64,000 nucleotides of DNA from Geodermatophilus saharensis. GTDB taxonomy: Bacteria > Actinomycetota > Actinomycetes > Mycobacteriales > Geodermatophilaceae. The position numbers were made by a program, and so were the translations under genes. Below, in pieces: positions 9,044-17,777 of the stretch; positions within the stretch are counted from its first letter, which is position 1, and every line of letters starts with the position of its first letter. The stretch spans positions 34,359 to 98,358 of the forward strand of contig NZ_FZOH01000001.1 of NCBI RefSeq assembly GCF_900188205.1. The letters run 5' to 3'. The notes beneath the pieces are model-generated. The model saw only the letters and a list, made by a program, of their open reading frames with translations, ran no database searches and had not been told where the DNA came from.

Positions 9044-10138
9044 TCAGGGGCCCGTCGTTCGGGTGGCCTCGTGGGCTCGGCCCGGTGGCCCTCCGTCGGC
9101 TGCGGCCGTTCCCGGGGGTGTGCCCTGGTAGGTCGGGAAGGCGCTGTCGAGGAAGCTGCGTATGGCGGCGGGCTCCGGGTTAGGTTCCCAGCCGACACGG
9201 CGTAGATCGCGGAGCGCTTGCCGGAGGCTGGCGCGGCCGAGAAGTGCGAAACCGGCGTCGTCGCCGTGGCGGAGGCAGACGCGGTCGGCGGCCTGGAAGG
9301 TGATGCTGCTGGCCGTCAGGTCGGGCAGTTGGCCAAGTCCGGCGTGTCTCAGCAGCCTGGTGAGGGATCCGTCCGCGGAGGCGCTGGCGTCCTCGCTGCC
9401 CGGAGCCTTCTTGCCGTTGTAGGTGAGCGGACGGGGGGCCAGTCCGGCGGTGATGCGTTGTTCGGCGTGTCGGGCGAGGATGGGTTGCTGCCAGTCGTCG
9501 AGCGGCAGGCGGCGGCGGTCGCGGTCGCGGTAGCCGGGGGCCCAGAACCATTCGGGCTTGGCCGGATCACTCAAATCGTCGAGCATGACCGCGGTGGTTT
9601 CGCCGGGGGTCGCGCCGGCTTCGGCGAGCACGTAGCGGGCGGCGGCGAGCAGATCCCGGTGCTTGCCGGTCTGCGTCAGGTGGTGCACGAGCAGGCGCAG
9701 CAGAAGCCGCTCGTCGTCCTCGAGCGGGCGGCCCCGGGACAGCCATGTGCGCCGCCCGAGGCGTGGTACACGCTTGGGTTGGAGCGCGTCCCGGGGGGAT
9801 CGGCCGTGCAGCAACGCGTGTGTGGCCAGCAGCGCGCCGGCCAGGTTGCGGTAGGCGTGCAGGCGGTGCGCCACGTCCTCGTCGTGCTCGGCGTTCAGGC
9901 TGGTGGCGCCGGACAGGGCCAGCAGCACGTCGGTCAGGTGTTCGGCCAACGCGTGCGGCGCACGCAGGCCGCGCCGGGCTGCCTCCTCGGTGAGCCTGTG
10001 AAGCGGCTGGAGGAAGGAGGGCAGGTCCTCCTCGGCAAGGAGTGAGTGCTCCACCCAGTACCGGCCGGCGCGATCGGCCAGTTCCCGCAGCCGTGCCGGC
10101 CCCTCGGCATCATTCCCCGGCGAGCCGGCCGTGGTCAC
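9044..10138 (-). CDS. Tyrosine-recombinase-like protein lacking catalytic residues (leftward copy)
   Basis: A 364-residue protein if started at GTG 10138; the frame is open to GTG 10216, inside the preceding gene. From RPLEDDERLLLR onward it aligns with the product of 16833-17777 (RPLTDDEVMLCR), including the later blocks DLsDPA, LLARHA/ILARHA, PLtYnG and LGRASL/LGHRSL, which is the layout of a tyrosine-recombinase catalytic domain. The first catalytic Arg is replaced (GATPGETTAV where GLRxSEL is normal), HxLR has become TASSITF, and no nucleophilic Tyr follows the LGR block. The protein is therefore probably a DNA-binding relic or a regulatory subunit and not an active recombinase. It partly overlaps the 3' end of the DDE-like gene upstream. 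Confidence 0.65.
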   Translation of the reverse strand: MTTAGSPGNDAEGPARLRELADRAGRYWVEHSLLAEEDLPSFLQPLHRLTEEAARRGLRAPHALAEHLTDVLLALSGATSLNAEHDEDVAHRLHAYRNLAGALLATHALLHGRSPRDALQPKRVPRLGRRTWLSRGRPLEDDERLLLRLLVHHLTQTGKHRDLLAAARYVLAEAGATPGETTAVMLDDLSDPAKPEWFWAPGYRDRDRRRLPLDDWQQPILARHAEQRITAGLAPRPLTYNGKKAPGSEDASASADGSLTRLLRHAGLGQLPDLTASSITFQAADRVCLRHGDDAGFALLGRASLRQALRDLRRVGWEPNPEPAAIRSFLDSAFPTYQGTPPGTAAADGGPPGRAHEATRTTGP

Positions 10139-11778
10139 CGGGTCCCCAGGCCCGCTGCGACGGGCGGGGATGCCACGGGTGCCATGCGTAGGGATGGCGC
10201 TGCCAGGTGCGGGCATTGGTGACCCGGCCGAAGCTGAAGTGGTCCAGCAACTGCAGATTCGGGTGGAGGTGCGAGGCGCGGCCGTAGTGGGCCATTCCGC
10301 TCTTGGTGACGTTGTTCTCGGTTTCCGAGGTGCTCCGGCGACCGTGTGTGGGCTGGAACTGGGCGATGGCGCGGGGTAATGGCCGTATGTGGGCGATCAG
10401 GCTGCGGTCGGTGAGTTCATCCTCCGGCGTAGGGCCGGTGTCGGCCGGCGCCCAGAGCTTCTCGAGCACCCAGTCCCCGCAGTCGCAAGGAATGCGCCAC
10501 TGCGTGCGCCGAGCCCATGCGCCGGTGCGTGTGCGCTCGCGAGTGGAATGCAGCGTCTCGCACAGGTCACCCTTGTTGCCATTCTCGTCTTCGAGAAAGA
10601 GCGCTTCGTCGTCGAGAATAAGCCGCTCTTGGTGGAGAATGTGGTGGCCCACCTGATGCGGCTCGGTGAATCGGCGCCAGGCGCTGTCGATCACGTCGTA
10701 GCCGCCGGTGGTCTTGTAGATGCTCATGCCCGGGGGCAGATGCCCGGCCGCCAGTTTCTCGCCGGCGAAGTGGGCCACCGCAAGGTCCAGCGCGCGCCCG
10801 GTTAGCGTCCGACGTCGGGTCAAGGCGGCCTCGGCTTGTGCCTTGCGGATCAGCCAGCGCAGGGTGGAGTCCTCCCTGTCCCTCAGCGCGCGAGCGATGG
10901 CCTTGTTGACCACCTCGATGCCGTAGAGGGCCATCAGATGCGCCAAGATCCAGCCGGAGACGGCACGGTCGTAGACGAGCGTGTGCAGGCCGTCGCCGGC
11001 CTCGGCGGCGAGGATCTCCACCATCGGCACGACGCACAGCGATTCGCCGCCCAGTGTCATGTCGAGGGCGAGCACGATGCATCCATTCTCGGTCCAGGTG
11101 TAGAGGGTGACGAAGTTGATCCCTGGGTCGCGTTTGCCGTCCGCGCCCCGGTGGCGCTGGGTGTTCTGCACGCGGACGCGGCGGGGATCACGGGCGCGGC
11201 TTCCCACCGGAACCTGGGCTCCGGTGATGGGATCCTCAACCCAGGCAATGTTGCTGTACGGCAGGAAGATGGTTCCGTCACCGAACGCGAGATGCGCGGG
11301 GTCGGGATGGGCCCAGTCGGGTACGGCCCCGGGCCGCAGGTTGCCGTGCCGGCGGCTGTGGCGGACCTCAACATGGACGAAACCGCTTCAGCATCTCGGC
11401 GAGGGCGTCTTCGTCCGCGGCCAGGCGCGTGGCTACTTCGGCGATCTGGTCGGGCCGCGGGGCCGTGCGGGGTACCCGGCGCCCGGTGATCGTGGTGTAG
11501 GCGTTGCGGCCCGCGCGGTTGAGGTCGTCGTCGTGCTCGAGCAGCAGCGGCACCCCGGCGTCGGATTGCACGATCCGCCCGGCCTGCCACCAGGCGAACA
11601 GGTAGTCGGTGGGGTACTCCCACGACGGTCCGCCGCGGCCGGTCTTGCGGCAGACCCAGTCGAGGATGTCCTTGTCCTCGTAGCAGCCCGGGTAGGCCAT
11701 GAGGTCGGCGATCAGCTCGCGGGCCACAGGCTTCGCCGACGGTTGTCCGAGCGGTCGGGTTTCCGGTGCGTAGGGCAT
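10110..11778 (-). pseudogene. DDE transposase-like gene split by a frameshift (leftward copy)
   Basis: Two consecutive frames together match the 495-residue protein of 17774-19261. The first part (ATG 11778 to TGA 11368) supplies the N-terminus, ending LAEMLKRFRPC. The second part resumes in another frame at about 11390 (FVHVEVRHSRRHG..., then FGDGTIF) and runs to 10110. The partner protein reads LAAELRQRFITGAVRQAHDLG across the same junction, so a single +1 shift near 11385 would restore a protein of about 560 residues. Candidate DDE residues are FGDGT, LVYDRA and the Glu of SETENN, matching YGDGT, VAYDGA and DAESWN in the other copy. A sequencing slip, a true mutation or recoding cannot be told apart here. 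Confidence 0.65.
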
Positions 11779-11858
11779 GGCTTCTCCTTGCCGTGCGCGG
11801 CGACGTGGCCGCGGCCGGCGGTGGTAGTGGGACCCGATTCGGGAGACGGCTGAGGCGC

Positions 11859-12560
11859 CTATGCCCGGGTCGGTGGCGATGAGGGGTGGCCGTCGCGCGC
11901 CGTCGTGGCCGCCGACGGCCCCGGGACGTCGTCTGCGAGCATCTGGGCGTAGGCGCGCGCGTCCGGGGTGAGCTGGTACCGCCCCGGGCGCGCGCTGTGT
12001 GTCCCGCCGAGATCGGTGAGCCGCTTCAGGACCTTGCGCACGCTCTCCCGGTTCGCTGGTTCACCGAGGTCGTCGAGCTCGTCGGCCAGCTCGGCGGGGC
12101 TGAACACGCGGGGTGGTCCGTCCGTCCGCGACGTGGCCAGCAGGTGCTGCCACACCCGGCGTTGGCTGGGACCCACCAGCCTGTCGGCGATGTCCGCGAC
12201 TGACGTCGGTGGCAGCGTGGCCCGGGGAAGAGGCGGTGTCCGCGTCCGGCGGCGACCGAGGAACCCTCCGGTCGCGCCGAGGCCCAGGACCTTGCGCATT
12301 GAATCGGTCACCACCGGTGGCAGGAGTGCCTCGATCTCCGCAGGTGCAACGCCTTCAAGCACGAGAAGGTTGGCCAGGCCTGCGACCTTTCGGCGTAAGA
12401 CGCGCACCGCCTCCTCCCGTACGCCGAGCTCGTCGGCGCTCACCTGCAGCCAGTCCTTGACTAGGGAGACCTGGACCGGGCTGTCGTCCGGGCTCACCGC
12501 CGGCACCGCCACCGACGTCGCGGACACTCGGGTGCGGGCACATGCCAGCGCGGCGGACAC
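11859..12560 (-). CDS. Hypothetical winged-helix-like protein
   Basis: A 233-residue protein. Residues about 135-215 (RRVWQHLLAT.. FSPAELADELDDLGEPANRESVRKVLKRLTDLGGTHSARPGRYQLT) have the helix-helix-wing pattern of a winged helix-turn-helix. The middle (VREEAVRVLRRKVAGLANLLVLEGVAP) is helical. The start is uncertain; GTG 12560 has no strong ribosome site. It lies 80 bp upstream of the DDE-like gene on the same strand and may regulate the arm or bind its DNA ends. The neighbouring gene 12809-13609 has a similar C-terminal design, which suggests a related pair. Confidence 0.55.
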   Translation of the reverse strand: MSAALACARTRVSATSVAVPAVSPDDSPVQVSLVKDWLQVSADELGVREEAVRVLRRKVAGLANLLVLEGVAPAEIEALLPPVVTDSMRKVLGLGATGGFLGRRRTRTPPLPRATLPPTSVADIADRLVGPSQRRVWQHLLATSRTDGPPRVFSPAELADELDDLGEPANRESVRKVLKRLTDLGGTHSARPGRYQLTPDARAYAQMLADDVPGPSAATTARDGHPSSPPTRA

Positions 12561-12808
12561 CGCAGCTGGCCAAGCCGCTGTCGACTTGCTCGCTGCGCGA
12601 TCGTTCCCGGCCTAGCCGGGGACGGTGAATCAGCGGGATGGAGAATCTGAGTTGAGGACATGCCGAAATGACCCTTCCCCGCGCGGAGCGCGTGAGGGCC
12701 CAGGCGTCGGCCTCAGTCGCTAGACTGGCGCCGCACCGAGGGGCTCGAGTGGTCTGGTCGGTGTAGGTCGCCGGTCGAGCTGCCATCTCGGCCGGCGGCG
12801 TCATGTGG
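12561..12808. other. Short intergenic stretch in the leftward arm
   Basis: About 250 bp between two leftward genes. I see no RNA gene or convincing hairpin, and it may carry a promoter for 12560-11859. Confidence 0.3.
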
Positions 12809-13609
12809 TCAGGTGGCTATACGCATCGCCTCCCGATCGGGTGCCGTTTCCACGTCGCCGTGGCCGTTGCCAGCAACAGCAAGGCCGTGCTCGTCGGCGG
12901 CCAGAAGCTCCCAAGTGTTGGCTGTCGGCGAGAAGCGGTGGCCGACGTGGGCGGCCCATCCCCTCTCTGTCATGCGTCTGAGTGTCGTGCCGACCGTGTC
13001 GTCCCGGCTCTTCTTCCGTTTGCCCGTCAGACTGCCCGGCGGGTCGTTGTAGAGCAGGGGCACCAGATCCTGGATTCGCCACGACCGCTGCGGCTCCCTG
13101 CACATGATCCTCGCGATCCGGACCGGCTTGGGCTCGTCGGCTGCTGGTGTTGCCGCGGTGGGCGGTCGCGCGTCCGCGCTGTCGGGCGTGGTTGACGGCG
13201 GGGCAAGGTCTGAAGTCAGCGACTCCCTACCTGGCCCGCCGTCAGGTCCTGTTGACGGCTTGTCGCTGTCGGTGTGCCCGACGATGCGTACGGCGTCCAC
13301 GTGCAGGGGGGAGTCGTTGGACTGGGCGAAATCGACGAACAGAGCGATCGCGTGGCGGCCGTCCTCGACCCGCGCATGCTCGGCCTCCAGGTCGGCCAGC
13401 TGTCGGGCTACCTTGTCGGCCTCTGCGGACAGCCGAGCCTTCTCAGCCTCGTAGTAGGCCTTCTCCTTCGCGTAGAAGGCCTCGACTTGCGGTACCAGAT
13501 CCTTCGCGACCACGTCGCGCATGCGGGGAGGGTAGACCTGCCCCGGTCGTATGTCAGCGGACGTCAGCGTCCTGTTCGCCGCTGCCAGCGCCAATGCTGC
13601 GGTCGTCAT
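12809..13609 (-). CDS. Hypothetical protein with coiled coil and winged-helix-like C-terminus
   Basis: A 266-residue protein starting at ATG 13609 with GAGG 8 nt upstream. Residues about 40-85 (VEAFYAKEKAYYEAEKARLSAEADKVARQLADLEAEHARVEDG) form a charged coiled coil. A Pro/Thr-rich linker follows at about 115-165. Residues about 168-250 (RIARIMCREPQRSWRIQDLVPLLY.. VGTTLRRMTERGWAAHVGHRFSPT) look like a winged-helix domain of the kind that senses or binds DNA. No signal peptide or membrane segment. It is the second gene of the leftward arm. Confidence 0.6.
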   Translation of the reverse strand: MTTAALALAAANRTLTSADIRPGQVYPPRMRDVVAKDLVPQVEAFYAKEKAYYEAEKARLSAEADKVARQLADLEAEHARVEDGRHAIALFVDFAQSNDSPLHVDAVRIVGHTDSDKPSTGPDGGPGRESLTSDLAPPSTTPDSADARPPTAATPAADEPKPVRIARIMCREPQRSWRIQDLVPLLYNDPPGSLTGKRKKSRDDTVGTTLRRMTERGWAAHVGHRFSPTANTWELLAADEHGLAVAGNGHGDVETAPDREAMRIAT

Positions 13610-13788
13610 CTGCGGTCAACCTCAGCGTCAGCGGGCCGCGCACACCACGGCGCTGGGCGCGGTTCCGCAGTGCTGGGAGGCGAGTCGGGTGGGCACGTCA
13701 AGATGTCCCTGCCGGAATGCACCCCAGCTGGATCGTGCCAGCCGGCGTCTCACGGCCCAGCGCAACAGGTGGAGTACGGGCCTCGGCG

Positions 13789-14187
13789 TCAGCTCCGGCC
13801 GTCGGTGAAGCCGTGGGTGCGAGGACGCCCCGGCCGTCGCGGACTCGGGCGGCTCGTCGTGCGGGGCAGCGCGTCCAGGTGGTGCAGCAACGCACTCATG
13901 ACGGTCTCACCCATCCATCGCTCCCCGAGTAGGCAACGGCTCCACACCGAGGACGAGACCCCGAACGCGGCGGCGTCCCGAGTGCCCGACCGCGGCGGCC
14001 GGCGCGCCCGCCAGGCAAGGGCGAGGGCGTGCTGGCCCTGCGCGATCTTCGCCGACACCACATCGCCGCCGTCCGGGATGTGGAAGCGCGCCATCGGGTT
14101 TTCGCCGAAGTCGCTCGGGTCGACCGCATAGTCACGCGGCAGCAGTTGGCGGCGCCGGTCGGCGTGGTTGCCTCCAGGTCGGTTCAT
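13789..14187 (-). CDS. Hypothetical small protein at the head of the leftward arm
   Basis: An open frame of 132 residues, possibly starting later at ATG 14094 (101 residues). The segment SGTRDAAAFGVSSSVWSRCLLGERWMGETVMSALLHHL has the look of an XRE/Cro-type helix-turn-helix with its support helix, so it could be a DNA-binding regulator of the divergent region that begins just to its right. Neither candidate start has a strong ribosome site. It is separated from the next leftward gene by 180 bp. I consider the gene likely but not certain. Confidence 0.45.
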   Translation of the reverse strand: MNRPGGNHADRRRQLLPRDYAVDPSDFGENPMARFHIPDGGDVVSAKIAQGQHALALAWRARRPPRSGTRDAAAFGVSSSVWSRCLLGERWMGETVMSALLHHLDALPRTTSRPSPRRPGRPRTHGFTDGRS

Positions 14188-14267
14188 GGCCCGGGCGGTG
14201 CCGGACCCACCGCGGCCGGCAGTCGGCTGCGGAGGGCGTCACTCGAACGGCGGACTTACGCCCGGGC

Positions 14268-14289
14268 TTGCCCGGCGATGGCCGGGCAA
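14268..14289. promoter_or_regulatory. Inverted repeat in the divergent promoter region
   Basis: TTGCCCGGC at 14268-14276 and GCCGGGCAA at 14281-14289 form a perfect 9-bp inverted repeat with a 4-bp centre. It lies in the 195-bp gap between the leftward gene ending its frame at 14187 and the rightward gene starting at 14383, so it is a candidate operator for the divergent arms. A small hairpin is the alternative. Confidence 0.4.
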
Positions 14290-14382
14290 TGGGGCCGGTT
14301 CCTGCTTGCTCCGGTGCGGCCTGGCTGCGCAGATCGGCCGCGGCGCCGCTGATCCGCAGCGGCCGGAGGAGAGGACAAGCGC

Positions 14383-14739
14383 ATGACGGACACCCCGCCG
14401 AGCGGCGGAGCGACCGAGGAGCCGGGCGCGGCCGAGCAGCCGACGGGACCGGGCGACGCCGGCTCCGAGGCGCGCGTCGAGGAGCAGGCCCCGACCGCGG
14501 CCGACGCCGACCGCGTGGCCGACGAGCCCGCGCCGACGGCGCCGGCGGCCCCCGAGCCACCGCCCGCGGGCGCGGGCGAGCGCGGGCAGCGGCGCATCAC
14601 CCGGGAGACCCACAACACCACGACCCGCTCGCAGAGCCAGACGACCACCCACGAGACCAGCACCACGGTGGAGGACATCGCCGTGGCGCCGCCGGTGTAC
14701 GCCGCACCGGTGGGTGAGCACCCGCGGCCGGTCGGCTGA
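14383..14739 (+). CDS. Small disordered protein, possible conjugation substrate, ends in Gly
   Basis: A 118-residue protein starting at ATG 14383 behind GGAGAGGA. It is almost entirely Ala, Pro, Glu, Thr and Gly with no hydrophobic core, so it should be disordered. A Thr/Gln/Ser-rich block (NTTTRSQSQTTTHETSTTVED) sits near residues 76-96, and the last residues are GEHPRPVG with Gly at the very end. Its stop overlaps the start of the E2-E1 gene (TGATG at 14737-14741), so the two are translationally coupled. Proteins paired this way with an E2-E1 enzyme are often its modifier or target. Pup shows that a modifier can be disordered. I see no beta-grasp (ubiquitin-fold) pattern. The function is inference. 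Confidence 0.65.
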   Translation: MTDTPPSGGATEEPGAAEQPTGPGDAGSEARVEEQAPTAADADRVADEPAPTAPAAPEPPPAGAGERGQRRITRETHNTTTRSQSQTTTHETSTTVEDIAVAPPVYAAPVGEHPRPVG

Positions 14740-16697
14740 TGAACGCGTCGGCGGCGGTCAGCGCGCCCGCCCCCTGGTGGCGGGCGTACCCGGAGATCTG
14801 GCGCGCCGAGATCGAGGCGCTGACCGTCGCCGGCGCCTCCTGGGGCGAGGAGCCCCCGGGGGCACCGGACGGCGGTCCCACACCGGCCGTGGACGCGCCC
14901 GAGCCGCTGACCCTGCGGCTGCGGTGGCCGCACCCCGCCCCCCAGCCCGGCGACCCCGCCGCGCTCACGCTGCTGGCCACCTTCGCCGCCCACCACCCGT
15001 GGTTCCCCCCGAGGGTGCGGCTCCCCGAGCCGCTGGCCGGCCTGCGGCGGCACCGCAACCCGGTCGACGGCGGCCTGTGCCTGCTGGCCAGCGACGACGA
15101 CTGGCGGCCCGGCACCACGCTGGCGCAGCTGCTGAGCGAGCAGCTGCCGCGGCTGCTGGCGGCCGGCCGCGACCCGGGTACCGACGCGGCGACGCTCGCT
15201 TTGGAGGCGGGCGCGGAGGCGGCCTGGACGCGGGTGCGGCTGGCCTGGGGCGGGCTGCTGGTCGACTCAGCCTGCGCCCCGCCGGCCGAGGTGCCCGGTG
15301 GCTGGGCCGATCTGGTCCGGATCAGCGGAACCGTCGCTCCGGTCTCGGCGCTCGTCACCCTCCTGGACCCCGAGCACCGTGTGTTGTGGGAGAGCCGCGC
15401 GTTCGGGCTACGGCAGGCCGCCCGCGTCCGCTGGGCGCGCCTGCCCGGCCTGCCGCCGGAGGCCGCCGACACCGGCGAGCTGTGGCGCCGCGCCACCGAG
15501 CGGCTGGTCGGCCTCGGCGCCGAGCAGACGCGCTGCGACGAGCCGAACGCCGTAGTCGTCTTGGTGCCCAGCGAGGGCGCGGGGCGGCGTTCCTGCGAGG
15601 AGTGGCTGCTGCTCACCCGCGGCGTGCTGCGCGGGGAGGGGCCGAAGGCCGCGGTGGCGCCGGCCGAGCCGGAGGACCTGGACGGTTCCGACCAGCCGGA
15701 CGGGCCGGGGCAGCAGGCGCCGGCCGGCGAGCAGCTGGCCCTTTTCGGCGACGCCGACCTGCCCCAGCCGCCCACGGACACCGGGCCGGCCGATCCCGTC
15801 GCCGACGCGCTGCGGGTCCGGGTGCGCCGCGGCTACCCCGCCGGCCGGGACGACCTCACCGCCCGCCTGCCCGGCGCGCCCGGCCACCTCGCCGGGACCA
15901 CGGTCAGCGTGGTCGGCGTCGGCGCGCTCGGCGGCCCGCTCGCGCTCGAGCTGGCCCGCGCCGGCGTCGGGCGGCTGCACCTGGTCGACGGGGATCTGCA
16001 CGACCCGGCCACCGGGGCTCGCCAGCTGCTGACCATCCGCGACGCCGGCAGCCCGAAGGCGCTGGCGCTCGCACTGCGGATCCTGGACACCAACCCCCAT
16101 GTGCAGCTCACCGTCGGGCTGCGTCCCCTGGGCGGCGACGACGGCACCGAGCTGGCCGGGCTCGCCGCCAGCGACCTGGTCATCGACGGCACCGCCAACC
16201 AGGCCGCGACCCGGTTCCTCGCCGCCCACCTCCGAGTCTCCGGCACGCCCCTGGTGATCGCCGCGGCGACCGCCGGCGGCTGGGGCGGCACCATAACCAC
16301 GCTGCCCTCATCCGGCGGCGGCTGCTGGGAGTGCCTGCAGTGGCACCGGGCCGACCGCACGGTGCCCTGGCCGCCGGCCCGCCCAGACGGGGCGCTCACC
16401 CCGGTCGGGTGCTCGCACCCGACCTACGTCGGCGGCTGGTTCGACCTCGGCGCGATCGCGCTGCAGGCCACCCGCACCGCGCTGGCGGTGCTCGCCGCCG
16501 GCCCGGCGGACACGCCGCCGGCGGCGCGCTTCGGCGACGTGCAGGTCCTGACGCAGTACCGGCGCGGCCGCCCGGTCCACCCGCGCTGGCAGACCCGGCC
16601 GCTGGCCGTCCATCCCGCCTGCCCGCTGCACCCGCCGCCCGCCGACCGGCCGGCGGCGGCAGGACACGCGAGCCCCGGCGCGGGCGCCGATGCCTGA
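14739..16697 (+). CDS. E2-E1 fusion enzyme of a ubiquitin-like conjugation system
   Basis: A 652-residue protein. Residues about 1-150 match an E2 (UBC) fold: HHPWFPPRV near 85-93, then RNPVDGGLCLL with the candidate catalytic Cys114, then W122 and TTLAQLL, the usual order in E2 enzymes. Residues about 160-385 are a linker domain I do not recognise. Residues about 385-620 are a ThiF/MoeB-type E1: GVGALGG nucleotide-binding loop, ARQLLTIRDAGSPKA (the Arg and Lys of the active site), DGTANQAATR, and a CWEC plus later Cys that may bind zinc. CBASS Cap2 has a similar E2-E1 design, but no cyclase, effector or JAB peptidase is visible here. It is coupled to the preceding small protein and is followed by the recombinase-like gene after 135 bp. 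Confidence 0.82.
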   Translation: MNASAAVSAPAPWWRAYPEIWRAEIEALTVAGASWGEEPPGAPDGGPTPAVDAPEPLTLRLRWPHPAPQPGDPAALTLLATFAAHHPWFPPRVRLPEPLAGLRRHRNPVDGGLCLLASDDDWRPGTTLAQLLSEQLPRLLAAGRDPGTDAATLALEAGAEAAWTRVRLAWGGLLVDSACAPPAEVPGGWADLVRISGTVAPVSALVTLLDPEHRVLWESRAFGLRQAARVRWARLPGLPPEAADTGELWRRATERLVGLGAEQTRCDEPNAVVVLVPSEGAGRRSCEEWLLLTRGVLRGEGPKAAVAPAEPEDLDGSDQPDGPGQQAPAGEQLALFGDADLPQPPTDTGPADPVADALRVRVRRGYPAGRDDLTARLPGAPGHLAGTTVSVVGVGALGGPLALELARAGVGRLHLVDGDLHDPATGARQLLTIRDAGSPKALALALRILDTNPHVQLTVGLRPLGGDDGTELAGLAASDLVIDGTANQAATRFLAAHLRVSGTPLVIAAATAGGWGGTITTLPSSGGGCWECLQWHRADRTVPWPPARPDGALTPVGCSHPTYVGGWFDLGAIALQATRTALAVLAAGPADTPPAARFGDVQVLTQYRRGRPVHPRWQTRPLAVHPACPLHPPPADRPAAAGHASPGAGADA

Positions 16698-16832
16698 CCC
16701 GAGCGCCCGCCGATGGCCGCCCCGGCGCTGCGGACCCGCACTCGCAGCGGGCACCACCTCCCTGCCGGACACGCACGCCTGCACCGCCCGCCGGCGACAG
16801 CGACGCCCGCCGCGCGCCGGGAAGGCCGGTAG

Positions 16833-17777
16833 ATGCCCCGCCGCGTGACCCAGCCCAGCCGCAGTACGCCACCCCGCTCGGCCCCGCTGAGCCTCGACGT
16901 CGCCCTGACCGCGGTGCTGGCCTCCTGGCACTCCGAGGGCCTGCACAGCGAACAGACCGTCGCCCGGGTGGGGGAGACCGCGGCCCGCTTCACCGCCCGG
17001 CTGCAGGCCAGCGGGGTGGCCACCTTCGCCGACGTGACCCCGGCCGACGCCGCCGGCTTCATCGACGCCCGCACCCGCGCCGGCGCGTCGCCGGAACTGG
17101 CCACCCGGCACGCCCGCCGCACCGCCGTGCGCATGCTGTACCGGACGCTGCGCGCCCTGGGGCAGCCCGTCGGCGACCCCACCCTGGACCTGCGGCTGCC
17201 CCCACGGGGACTGCTCGCTGCGCGCCCGCTGACCGACGACGAGGTCATGCTCTGCCGCGCCACCGCCCAGCTGGGCTGGCCGACCGCGGCGCGGCTGCGG
17301 GCGGTGGTCTGGGCGCTCGGTGAGAGCGGCGCGGTCACCAGCGAGATCACCACGCTCACCGTTGCCGACCTCGACGACCCGGCCGCGCCGACCACCGTGC
17401 GGCTGCCCGGCACCGCCCGGCACGATCCCCGCTCCGGGGACCTCAGCCCGTGGGGCGCGCGCCTGCTGGCCCGGCACGCCGCGGACCTGACCAGCCGCGG
17501 TGCCACGCCGGCCACCCCGTTGGCCTACGCCGGCGCCGCACCGCGCGGCGGGGCGAAGGCGCAGGCCGCCGCCTGCAACGCCATCCGCACCGTGCTGGAC
17601 CGGGCCGGCTTCGGCGACGACGCCGACGTGCGCCCGGCCAGCCTGCGCAACTGGGCCGGCCGCCGGCTCTACGACGCCGGCGCTCCGCTGGAGCAGGTGG
17701 CCCGCGCGCTGGGGCACCGGTCGCTGGACGCCTGCGCCGAGGACATCGCGCTGACCTGGCGGGAGGACACCCGGTGA
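16833..17777 (+). CDS. Tyrosine-recombinase-like protein lacking catalytic residues (rightward copy)
   Basis: A 314-residue protein. Residues about 20-115 form a SAM-like core-binding region (TVARVGETAARFTARLQASG). Residues about 125-310 follow a tyrosine-recombinase catalytic domain. The motif that should read GLRxSEL is SGAVTSEI, so the first Arg is missing. RPASLRNWAGRRLYDAG keeps the second Arg but loses the His, LGHRSLDACAEDI keeps the GH, and there is no Tyr at the usual distance. It aligns well with the product of 9044-10138. Its stop overlaps the GTG start of the DDE-like gene by 4 nt (17774-17777), so the two are translated as a pair. A DNA-binding, architectural or regulatory role is more likely than strand exchange. 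Confidence 0.7.
   Translation: MPRRVTQPSRSTPPRSAPLSLDVALTAVLASWHSEGLHSEQTVARVGETAARFTARLQASGVATFADVTPADAAGFIDARTRAGASPELATRHARRTAVRMLYRTLRALGQPVGDPTLDLRLPPRGLLAARPLTDDEVMLCRATAQLGWPTAARLRAVVWALGESGAVTSEITTLTVADLDDPAAPTTVRLPGTARHDPRSGDLSPWGARLLARHAADLTSRGATPATPLAYAGAAPRGGAKAQAAACNAIRTVLDRAGFGDDADVRPASLRNWAGRRLYDAGAPLEQVARALGHRSLDACAEDIALTWREDTR

Noticed and set aside
14739-16697. A CBASS operon
   Set aside because: E2-E1 resembles Cap2, but there is no CD-NTase, effector or JAB gene nearby.
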